This document shows, one piece after another, positions 1-5,694 of a DNA stretch of 7,083 nucleotides. This stretch comes from Acidobacteriota bacterium. Lineage in GTDB: Bacteria; Acidobacteriota; Blastocatellia; Pyrinomonadales; Pyrinomonadaceae. Location of the stretch: positions 1 through 7,083 of the forward strand of contig JADYZI010000203.1 in assembly GCA_020853255.1 (NCBI GenBank), in the 5' to 3' direction. A program made the position numbers and the translations under genes. How positions within the stretch are numbered: the first letter of the stretch is position 1; each line of letters begins with the position of its first letter. The notes below the pieces were generated by a model, which was given only the letters and a program-made list of their open reading frames with translations, made no database searches and was not told the DNA's origin.

Positions 1-2
1 CC

Positions 3-1217
3 AAAAGGGAAAGTTTGTTTACTCGTGGCGTCAATGAATTTAGACTGCGCAACGATCATCTCGGAAGCCCACGTGTGATCACGAACGCTCTCGGCCAGGT
101 CACATCACGCCGCGACTTTCTCCCCTTTGGCGAAGAGATCACGCAGAACGTCGGCTCACGCACCGCCTCGCTCGGCTACGGCACCTCCGACACCATCCGC
201 CAAAAATTCACCGGCTACCAGAAAGACAGTGAAACTTCCCTGGATTTCGCAGAGGCTCGAATGTACTCGAACCAGCTTGGAAGATTTACGGCGGTCGATC
301 CTTTATTGGCAAGCGGCAAATCCGCCAATCCACAAACCTTTAACAGGTATCTCTATATCTCGAATAGTCCAGTTCTTACGACCGATCCGTCTGGTCAATG
401 CCCGACTGGACAGTGTCCGCGGGATTGGACGGGTTCGGTCTATACCAAGACCATAACTAATAAGGACGGCAGTAGCCAGACGTTTTGGAACAACGAGGCA
501 CCCGATGATTCTTGGACACAATTCACTGGAGATATTGTCACAACGTCGTCGGGAGCCGACGGCCGCAGCACCGGCGAGTACCATATTACGGCAAGCGGAT
601 GGACCGAGATCACCGCAGAACGCCTTGCAATTCGGGCGCTCCTCAATGGCCATCAACAAGGGCTGAATGATATCCGAAACGGAAGCGCTCAGGGTGTAAA
701 AAATACGGGAATCGATCTTTTGAATCTTGCAACCAGTACCGCTTGGGCTTATAGGAATGGGAGCATAATGCCCGATGGATTCACGCCGAATCCGATGAGG
801 ATCGATCGATATCGTCCGAGAAATGATCGAGAAGCCGGATGGAGTTCTGGCGTCGAGTTCGGACTACTCTTGACACCTGGTGTATTCGCCGCTCCCTTTT
901 CCGCCACAAGAGCCTTGTCGGTTGTGCCGGAGGCCTCGTACGCAAGATCGCTTCCTAGCCTTGCTGAACAGGCTGAAAGCCTGATACCACTTAATGGTGG
1001 TCGAAATTCTGTTACTATTCGAACCCCGTCGCAACAGATTCGCTATGACCTTGCCGGCCGCTCGCACGCCGGAGTCGACACTCCACATGTGCAACTCTAC
1101 AATAAGAACTTCGTCGGAGGGGTGCAGCGGAGCATTAGCAGGGCATCGAAGGAGGCAATTCCGATGACGCAGCAGGATATAAGGCTGGTGAGACGGTATT
1201 TGCAACGGAGGAACTAG
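3..1217 (+). CDS. Rhs tip A: RHS core plus C-terminal toxin, 5' partial
   Basis: 3' part of an Rhs polymorphic toxin gene. The frame is open to the left edge, so the TTG at 15 is not taken as the real start; residues are counted from it. Seen: core motifs DHLGSPR (14-20), RRDFLPFGEE (32-41), AEARMY, GRFTAVDP, and NRYLYI leading to the DPSG end motif (124-127), after which sequence becomes tip-specific. Residues about 185-310 form a pre-toxin linker also found in tip B. The last ~70 residues (332-400) are compact and basic, with RYDLAGRSH (343-351), TPHVQ (356-360) and QQDIRLVRRYL near the end. From memory this resembles polymorphic toxin type 24, a predicted nuclease; His351 and His358 would be candidate active-site residues (inference). 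Rhs proteins encapsulate and deliver such tips to neighbouring cells. The stop lies one base before the likely immunity gene. Rhs assignment is firm, toxin class tentative. Confidence 0.9.
   Translation, partial: KRESLFTRGVNEFRLRNDHLGSPRVITNALGQVTSRRDFLPFGEEITQNVGSRTASLGYGTSDTIRQKFTGYQKDSETSLDFAEARMYSNQLGRFTAVDPLLASGKSANPQTFNRYLYISNSPVLTTDPSGQCPTGQCPRDWTGSVYTKTITNKDGSSQTFWNNEAPDDSWTQFTGDIVTTSSGADGRSTGEYHITASGWTEITAERLAIRALLNGHQQGLNDIRNGSAQGVKNTGIDLLNLATSTAWAYRNGSIMPDGFTPNPMRIDRYRPRNDREAGWSSGVEFGLLLTPGVFAAPFSATRALSVVPEASYARSLPSLAEQAESLIPLNGGRNSVTIRTPSQQIRYDLAGRSHAGVDTPHVQLYNKNFVGGVQRSISRASKEAIPMTQQDIRLVRRYLQRRN
108..395 (+). repeat. RHS core repeat, copy A (divergent)
   Basis: Core from RRDFLPFGEE to DPSG, homologous to B, D and E at protein level but with a different middle (EITQNVGSRTASLGYGTSD instead of the ELYADGVHRTVAGK type) and AT-richer codon choice near its 3' end. 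It belongs to another sub-lineage of core, so cassette A probably comes from a different donor Rhs gene. Confidence 0.7.
1207..1212 (+). promoter_or_regulatory. Ribosome-binding site of immunity gene A
   Basis: GGAGGA lies inside the last codons of tip A, six bases before the ATG at 1219. It is one of the clearest Shine-Dalgarno sequences in the window. It fixes the start of the immunity gene and implies translation coupled to, or independent of, the toxin. Confidence 0.75.
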
Positions 1218-1218
1218 C

Positions 1219-1620
1219 ATGCTCGGAACCAAACTAGAGCTTTTTAAAAATTTAGCTGAATGGGAATTCGACGGTGTTTCCTATGATTTCCATAACGAAT
1301 ATGAATGTCTATCGCTAAAATACGAGAGTGGCAATCTGATCCTCGGATTCCGTGAACTGGCTCGCCCGAGTAACCGCCTACGTATTGTTTGTGAGAATGC
1401 TGAGTTGACTCGAATCGATCTACCTTTGGAAGAGCGCAAAGAAGCCTTTACTCTCGACACCTTTTATCGAGGTCGATATGAAGAAGGTGCGCGGCTGGTT
1501 GAGGCAGATAAACTTGACCGCGTATATTTTTTCTTGGAGTTTTATGAAGGTCCAAGCTTTGAGTTTTGGGCTAAGCACATCCGCCTGAAGTTTCGTAGTC
1601 AAGATTCGGAAGTGTCTTAG
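1219..1620 (+). CDS. Probable immunity protein for tip A (133 aa, cytoplasmic)
   Basis: I do not recognise the family. Position gives the role: it starts one base after the toxin stop with a strong RBS, the usual arrangement of an immunity gene that protects the producer and its siblings from the upstream Rhs toxin. The protein is acidic and rich in aromatic residues (AEWEFDGVSYDF near the N-terminus, YFFLEFYEGPSFEFW near the C-terminus). It has no signal peptide or membrane segment, so it should act in the cytoplasm, which fits a nuclease-like partner. The acidic surface would suit binding the basic toxin tail (inference). The DNA is more AT-rich than the adjoining core, as usual for exchanged tip modules. 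The stop is TAG; 122 bases without a gene follow. Confidence 0.75.
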   Translation: MLGTKLELFKNLAEWEFDGVSYDFHNEYECLSLKYESGNLILGFRELARPSNRLRIVCENAELTRIDLPLEERKEAFTLDTFYRGRYEEGARLVEADKLDRVYFFLEFYEGPSFEFWAKHIRLKFRSQDSEVS

Positions 1621-1742
1621 TCGCTCCGAATCGCCTCCGAATATCGAGAGATTTCGCCATCGCTGAAACATTAACCTCGTTGTGCGAGAAATCTTAGACT
1701 GGCGCTCTAGCCCGAAATAGCTAAACCCTGTCTATTAGTGAT
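1621..1742 (+). other. Short non-coding spacer between cassettes A and B
   Basis: 122 bases with no ORF worth reporting and no recognisable Rhs core. CTCCGAAT occurs twice close together (1624-1631 and 1635-1642). There is no convincing terminator or promoter. It ends in TAGTGATATG, similar to the stop/start junctions elsewhere in the window. It is the longest spacer in the array and may be debris of an earlier tip. Confidence 0.4.
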
Positions 1743-2912
1743 ATGTCGACTAACAGCCCGATCACCTTACGCCGCGACTTCCTGCCGTTCGGCGAGGAGC
1801 TTTATGCTGACGGCGTGCATCGGACGGTGGCGGGCAAGTATTCGCAAACCGGACAGGACGGCGTGCGGCAACGTTTCACGGGCTACGAAAAGGACGCCGA
1901 GACCTCACTCGATTTCGCCGAGGCTCGAATGTACGCCAACACCTACGGCCGCTTCACCGCCGTCGATCCGCTGCTTGCCTCCGGCAAATCCGCCAACCCC
2001 CAAACCTTCAATCGGTACGTTTACGTCTTAAACAATCCGCTACTTCTAACGGACCCTGATGGTCTCCAGGTCGCCTTTGCCAGCGGCAATGTATATAGGA
2101 AAGGAAATAACTTTGCGATTTTTAGCGGCAAACCGTTTGCGGGCTATAGGCGGGTTAGGCAAACGATCAATACCGAAACAACGAGAAATGGAGTTCGGTT
2201 TCATTTGACTGTAACGCCAACCGGCTGGACCGTTGGCGATCGCGTCGATGGAGCGAAGTTCGCCCCTCCGCCGGAAACTCCGGTGACGAAATCCGCAACT
2301 TACGAAAACCAGGCAATTCGAGAACTCGCGAATGGTGTCTCTGATGGGGTGCGGGATGCGGCCATTGGAATTCCAAAAGGTATAGGCAATTCGCCTTCTG
2401 TGGCCTTGAATGCGGCGACTGGAGCGATTCTAAACGGCGGAATCGGTATCTTCTATTTCCGAGGGACGAATCCTCTGGCGGTTCCAAATATCTTCTCTTA
2501 TAATAACCGACGAGAAGCGAGTTACGGCCATCAAGGCAGTATCGGCTTTCTCGCCGGATTAGGCTTCGGCGCTGGTGTCTTCGGAGGAGCCGCCGCCGCT
2601 ACGTCACCGATTCCAGAAGAGCTGACGGTTTACCGCGCGTTCGGCGCGGACGCAAGAGCCCAAGGTTTCTCTTGGACTACGAAGAATCCTGCGACCGTAA
2701 ATGATTTTCGGAACGTGGCAGGCCTACCGTCTGGGGGCGCTAGCGGTTCAATGAATTCGGCAGATTTCATGATTCAAGGGGACGTGAAGCTATCTAATAT
2801 TATCGACTCTTTCCCGGCCGAACCTCTTGATGGAAATATTGGGGGCTTGCCTGAATTGAAGATTAATCCAAGAGACGTAACAATTACGGACTTTTCAGTT
2901 CTCAACCAGTAA
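1743..2912 (+). CDS. Orphan Rhs tip B: truncated core plus ADP-ribosyltransferase-like toxin
   Basis: 389 residues from the ATG. The Rhs core begins abruptly at RRDFLPFGEE (10-19) and runs through AEARMY and GRFTAVDP to DPDG (104-107); YD repeats and DHLGSPR are missing. Residues about 145-285 are a pre-toxin linker alike in tip A (FHLTVTPTGWT from 153, NNRREASY 254-261, then a Gly/Ala-rich stretch). The last ~95 residues carry VYRAFG (Arg298), GFSWT (Ser310) and GGLPEL (Glu371), in the order R...S...E expected of an ADP-ribosyltransferase fold, with FRNVAGLP and EPLDGN between. I recall this pattern from other polymorphic toxins; NAD use and target are inferred. The ATG has no Shine-Dalgarno and no exported shell precedes it, so this is probably a silent displaced tip. 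An immunity-type gene follows after 14 bases. Confidence 0.85.
   Translation: MSTNSPITLRRDFLPFGEELYADGVHRTVAGKYSQTGQDGVRQRFTGYEKDAETSLDFAEARMYANTYGRFTAVDPLLASGKSANPQTFNRYVYVLNNPLLLTDPDGLQVAFASGNVYRKGNNFAIFSGKPFAGYRRVRQTINTETTRNGVRFHLTVTPTGWTVGDRVDGAKFAPPPETPVTKSATYENQAIRELANGVSDGVRDAAIGIPKGIGNSPSVALNAATGAILNGGIGIFYFRGTNPLAVPNIFSYNNRREASYGHQGSIGFLAGLGFGAGVFGGAAAATSPIPEELTVYRAFGADARAQGFSWTTKNPATVNDFRNVAGLPSGGASGSMNSADFMIQGDVKLSNIIDSFPAEPLDGNIGGLPELKINPRDVTITDFSVLNQ
1770..2072 (+). repeat. RHS core direct repeat, copy B
   Basis: 303 bases from RRDFLPF to DPDGLQV. They align without gaps to 6774-7076 in segment E, with mostly third-position differences. It is a recombination-prone core repeat; sequence on its 3' side is unrelated to tips A and D apart from the A/B pre-toxin linker. 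Confidence 0.85.
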
Positions 2913-2926
2913 ATAGAAAAATTGAT

Positions 2927-3130
2927 ATGGATGAAAAATATAAGGGCATGACGGTCAACGAACGGCTCTGGGTGAGTGGCCAAATGGACGCGTACCGCTC
3001 AGCAATAAAATCGCACGACGCTGAAAAGGTACGCTCGATTCTTCTGACAGTCGAACTCACAGAGCGGAACATTCTACCGATCCTGCGACAGCAAGGCTTG
3101 ATTAAACCCGAAGAGCATCCGATCAGCTAG
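2927..3130 (+). CDS. Probable immunity protein for tip B (67 aa)
   Basis: A small, mostly helical-looking soluble protein, 14 bases after the tip B stop. It begins MDEKYKGMTVNERLWVSGQ and continues with helices built around DAEKVRSILLTVEL and a C-terminal ILPILRQQGLI. I recall similar short proteins beside Rhs/ART-type tips, always as uncharacterised neighbours; there is no enzymatic motif. The role (binding and blocking the ART-like toxin in the cytoplasm) is inferred from position. The RBS is weak: only AGAAAAA precedes the ATG, so coupling to the toxin is possible. Its TAG stop is followed at once by an in-frame TGA and then by an Rhs core fragment. Confidence 0.7.
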   Translation: MDEKYKGMTVNERLWVSGQMDAYRSAIKSHDAEKVRSILLTVELTERNILPILRQQGLIKPEEHPIS

Positions 3131-3133
3131 TGA

Positions 3134-3412
3134 CATGACAAGAATGGCAATGTCATCTCGGACATCGACGCTGTAACGGGCGGTGTACGCTCGTTTGTCT
3201 TTAACGGCGACAACAAGCAGACGGAAGTGCGGGATGCGAACGGTGTCGTGATCGCGAAGTACTATTACGACGGCGAGGGCAAGCGTGTCAAAAAGGAAGT
3301 GATAGCGACGGGCGAAACGAACGTGTTTGTCTATTCGAGCGGCAAGTTGGTCGCGGAATATTCGACGCAAATATCGCAAACGCCTTCGGTATCGTATCTC
3401 ACAAGCGATCAT
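3134..3412 (+). pseudogene. Rhs core fragment C: YD-repeat region without head or toxin
   Basis: Starting three bases after the immunity B stop, this frame reads as internal Rhs core: DKNGNVISD, FVFNGDNKQ, YYYDGEGKRVKK, VFVYSSGKLVAEYS and finally LTSDH. It is homologous to the YD-repeat part of segment E (about 6447-6722), which has FTFNGDNKQ, YFYDGEGRRVKK and VFVYSSGKLIAEYS. It has no start of its own and breaks off inside the DHLGSPR motif: after DH the frame runs into unrelated arginine-rich sequence. The rest of the core and the toxin are absent. The frame is open into the downstream secreted protein, so a long chimeric ORF exists formally, but the signal peptide in its middle argues that the two parts are separate. 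Confidence 0.8.
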
Positions 3413-3442
3413 TTTGCGGTTCGCTTACGCCGCCGTTCAAGA

Positions 3443-3450
3443 GGGAGGAG
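3443..3450 (+). promoter_or_regulatory. Candidate ribosome-binding site for the secreted protein
   Basis: GGGAGGAG lies ten bases upstream of GTG 3461. It is a strong Shine-Dalgarno match at a slightly long distance, and favours GTG 3461 over the in-frame ATG at 3503, which has no such sequence before it. Confidence 0.5.
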
Positions 3451-3460
3451 AAGAAGTAGG

Positions 3461-4084
3461 GTGAACAAGAAAAATCACGCTTATTGCTCGATCTTGCCGG
3501 CGATGCGACTTGCTGTGCTCACTGTACTACTGCTTGCAGCTGCCCCCGGCTTCGCCCAGGAGAAACTGACGCCCGAAAAGGGTGCAGTAGTCGTACGTTC
3601 ATGGAAGCAAGGAATTACGCGGATCGAAGAGCAAGAACTATCCGTCCTCCTGGATGATCCGCGGAATGAATATGAATTTGACATCAAGGCCGCCGGAAAG
3701 AATGTCAAGTACCGAATGCGATGGGCAACGGTCCGTTTGTCCACCTTCGGACGAGAGCATATGCAGTGCTGGGCCGCAGAATTGAACGAATTATCGGAAA
3801 ATGTCGGCCTCAACGGGTACCTTCTTGAGCCTACTCTCTTAAGCGACGAAGGCCCGGGGTTCGTCGACAATCTACCCAGTACCGCAAACTTTTTCTGTCC
3901 CATCGAGACACAGAAAAAATGGAGAGATGGCGGCTATCTCGGCATTTTTCGACCAAGAGTTTTCGAGATCGAGCACTTTGCGGTCAAGATTGTCGTATTA
4001 AAATATTCTTATGATGAGAAGACTCGGACGATGAGGTCGATCCAATTTCGGATATCTATCAGTAATGCCGAAGACACCCGCTAG
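3461..4084 (+). CDS. Secreted hypothetical protein, orphan immunity candidate (207 aa)
   Basis: Family not recognised. GTG 3461 is chosen for its RBS; ATG 3503 is the alternative and gives 193 residues. Either way there is a signal peptide: basic start, hydrophobic core LAVLTVLLLAAAP and a GFA-QE cleavage site (AxA-like, between residues 18 and 19 from the ATG). The mature part is about 175 residues, mixed charge, with two cysteines (89 and 132 from the ATG) that could form a disulfide in the periplasm. No catalytic motif is seen. It follows a toxin-less Rhs core fragment and abuts the lipoprotein gene downstream, so it may be an immunity protein left behind after its toxin was lost. Its export would mean protection in the periplasm (inference). 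The TAG stop is directly followed by GTG in the same frame. Confidence 0.65.
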   Translation: MNKKNHAYCSILPAMRLAVLTVLLLAAAPGFAQEKLTPEKGAVVVRSWKQGITRIEEQELSVLLDDPRNEYEFDIKAAGKNVKYRMRWATVRLSTFGREHMQCWAAELNELSENVGLNGYLLEPTLLSDEGPGFVDNLPSTANFFCPIETQKKWRDGGYLGIFRPRVFEIEHFAVKIVVLKYSYDEKTRTMRSIQFRISISNAEDTR

Positions 4085-4114
4085 GTGAACTACACGACGA
4101 CGACGACTAATAGT

Positions 4115-4681
4115 ATGTTCAAGATCATCACGGTGTTCGCGGCATTTCTCTTTGTTTCGTCGGCTCTAATTGTTTCATGCGGTAACTCAGCAGCGAATGG
4201 TCAAAGGAACTGGAAGATAGAGCCGGAACCGAGTGCCAGTCCGGGTATCTCATGCCAAAGCGATGATGTGTGCATCAATGCTGAGGGTTGGCGTCTTCCC
4301 AGCCTTGAAGGCGCCAAGGCTTCTGCCGCCTCGAAAGAGACGCTAAAAGATTCGTCCGGGAAAAACATTGAGGTCGAAACCGTTAATTACGTTCTTGAAA
4401 ACACATCTACGGAGGAACCGTTTAACTTGATCGGCAAGAACTTTGGGAAACTAAAGCTTTCATTCGTCCGGCAATTTTCCAAAAACGAAAAGGTGTTTGC
4501 TTACGTGATTTTTGCGCAGCGAACTAAACGTGACGATGCCACTCAGTCCGACGAGGGAACGGGCACCATTTTCTTCTTCACGTTCGTGGACCGCGACGGT
4601 GACGGCAAGTTTGAAACACTGGTCAGAGGGCAAAAGCCCGAACTCACAGTGCCGGATTGGACACTGCGAAACACGGATTAG
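4115..4681 (+). CDS. Lipoprotein with EF-hand-like loop, orphan immunity candidate (188 aa)
   Basis: The ATG at 4115 puts a lipoprotein signal at the N-terminus: Lys3, hydrophobic stretch, then lipobox IVSC with Cys22 as the lipidated residue. An in-frame GTG at 4085, directly after the previous stop, would add ten residues (NYTTTTTNS) and spoil a typical signal, so ATG is preferred although no Shine-Dalgarno is visible for either. After a Pro/Ser-rich spacer the mature part is β-rich and contains DRDGDGKFE (159-167), matching a calcium-binding loop of EF-hand/dockerin type, just before the C-terminal PELTVPDW. The family is not recognised. It lies between a secreted protein and tip D with no toxin of its own, so an envelope immunity role is inferred from context only. 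The TAG stop abuts the GTG of tip D. Confidence 0.65.
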   Translation: MFKIITVFAAFLFVSSALIVSCGNSAANGQRNWKIEPEPSASPGISCQSDDVCINAEGWRLPSLEGAKASAASKETLKDSSGKNIEVETVNYVLENTSTEEPFNLIGKNFGKLKLSFVRQFSKNEKVFAYVIFAQRTKRDDATQSDEGTGTIFFFTFVDRDGDGKFETLVRGQKPELTVPDWTLRNTD

Positions 4682-5608
4682 GTGAATGCCGAGACCTCGC
4701 TCGACTTCGCCGAAGCCCGTATGTACGCCAACACCTACGGCCGCTTCACCGCCGTCGATCCGCTACTGGCCTCCGGCAAATCCGCCAACCCCCAGACCTT
4801 CAACCGGTACATCTACGTCCTCAACAATCCGCTGACCCTTGTAGATCGGACCGGAACCTTCCCTGAGTTTTCATTCTTTGTTTACTTTCGGACGTTTGCT
4901 CCTTTTGATTGGTTTGGTGGATTTGGAACGAATGCGTTTATGGGCGACGGAAAGGACCGAGCATTTTCTACCGACCTCACGGGTCCAAATTCAAGCTATC
5001 GAATGGCGGCCGTGTCTTCCGCTATAGCAACAGACGACGGCAGAACGTTCAAACCTGTTTATACGCGTGCATTGGAGGGGCCAATCTCATACGACCGTTG
5101 GAGAAATGTCGCTGGAAAATCCGAGTGCTGGGTAAACGGGTCAGGTTGGTTTCCACAGGAAAATTTTGACTCGTTCGATATGTGGGGCAATGATGATGCC
5201 GTCGTAGATAGTGAATATTTTAATCCCGCTTGGGATATTGACATGCATCCTACATGGAGAACTACGTACAATGAGCGTGCCGGCGGGAGCGTCGAGATGA
5301 ATATTGCAGGCGGTGTGACAGGTGACGGATTTCCTGCAGCTGAGGCCTTCGTTACCGACGGAAGCGGCAATGGAGTGATGCTTGGCGTTTATCCGGTGCC
5401 GCCGGATGGCAATGGACCAGAGCCAGAGAGACGCTTGGCTGGCAACGGCAACAACCCTATGATTAACTTCAATCTCACAATTCTAGTCAGTAAAGGCGTA
5501 TTCCAAGGGGTCGTTGATCCAAATGATGGGCACCTGATATCCATTGCCGACTGGAATAAACGATTTACGCTGCAACCGACGCGGCAGGACGATGAAGAAC
5601 CTGATTAA
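4682..5608 (+). CDS. Orphan Rhs tip D: minimal core plus uncharacterised C-terminal domain
   Basis: 308 residues from GTG 4682, immediately after the upstream TAG. Only the last part of the Rhs core remains: AETSLDFAEARMY from residue 3, GRFTAVDP, ASGKSANPQTFNRY and an unusual end motif DRTG (55-58) in place of DPxG. The C-terminal ~250 residues have RTFAPFDWFGGF (70-81), GDGKDRAFSTD (88-98), GDGFPAAEAFVTD (214-226), GNGNNPM and DWNKRF (290-295). From memory similar motif sets occur at Rhs C-termini in other phyla, but I know of no assigned activity. The tip is acidic, rich in Trp, Phe, Gly and Asp, and probably mostly β-strand. A lipoprotein gene follows, so an envelope target is plausible. 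No RBS precedes the GTG and no Rhs shell is encoded, so it is likely a silent displaced tip. Confidence 0.8.
   Translation: MNAETSLDFAEARMYANTYGRFTAVDPLLASGKSANPQTFNRYIYVLNNPLTLVDRTGTFPEFSFFVYFRTFAPFDWFGGFGTNAFMGDGKDRAFSTDLTGPNSSYRMAAVSSAIATDDGRTFKPVYTRALEGPISYDRWRNVAGKSECWVNGSGWFPQENFDSFDMWGNDDAVVDSEYFNPAWDIDMHPTWRTTYNERAGGSVEMNIAGGVTGDGFPAAEAFVTDGSGNGVMLGVYPVPPDGNGPEPERRLAGNGNNPMINFNLTILVSKGVFQGVVDPNDGHLISIADWNKRFTLQPTRQDDEEPD
4688..4764 (+). repeat. 77-bp direct repeat in tip D, identical to 6900-6976
   Basis: From GCCGAGACCTCGCTCGACTT to GTCGATCCGCT the sequence is the same, base for base by eye, as 6900-6976. Beyond it the two copies stay similar to about 4834 and then diverge into their tips. 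Upstream the similarity stops at once (AAT here, GAC in E), marking the exact left edge of the truncated core. Confidence 0.85.
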
Positions 5609-5680
5609 GGTCCTAAACGATTAAGTAGCGGCGCATTATTCGCATGGCTCTAATTCAAATATATGCAAACCACGACTCAT

Positions 5681-5687
5681 TGAGGGA
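5681..5687 (+). promoter_or_regulatory. Ribosome-binding site of lipoprotein gene D
   Basis: TGAGGGA lies seven bases before ATG 5695. It decides the start: an in-frame ATG at 5644 has no such site and would bury the lipoprotein signal behind 17 extra residues. Confidence 0.65.
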
Positions 5688-5694
5688 TTACAAC

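Noticed and set aside
15..17. TTG as the true start of the first gene
   Set aside because: The frame is open to the window edge and Rhs proteins are far longer; no RBS precedes it, so the gene is simply cut by the window.
303..659. Long open frame on the minus strand opposite tip A (and others opposite 864-1232, 3481-3903, 5059-5370)
   Set aside because: They are antisense to clear Rhs or partner genes and have no family resemblance or start signals; GC-rich coding DNA produces such shadows.
1649..1694. Imperfect inverted repeat (AGATTTCGC / GCGAGAAATCT) as a terminator
   Set aside because: Arms are short, mismatched and separated by about 26 bases, with no T-tract after them.
3134..4084. 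Single chimeric protein: Rhs core fused to the secreted protein
   Set aside because: The frame is open, but a signal peptide with a cleavage site sits in the middle and a good RBS/GTG precedes it. The core half has no start and is a remnant.
4589..4615. The DRDGDGKFE loop as proof of a calcium-binding enzyme
   Set aside because: A single loop of this kind is common in exported proteins and does not define a function; kept only as a descriptive motif.
5644..5694. Upstream ATG 5644 as start of the lipoprotein
   Set aside because: It has no RBS and adds residues that hide the lipoprotein signal; ATG 5695 has TGAGGGA at good spacing.
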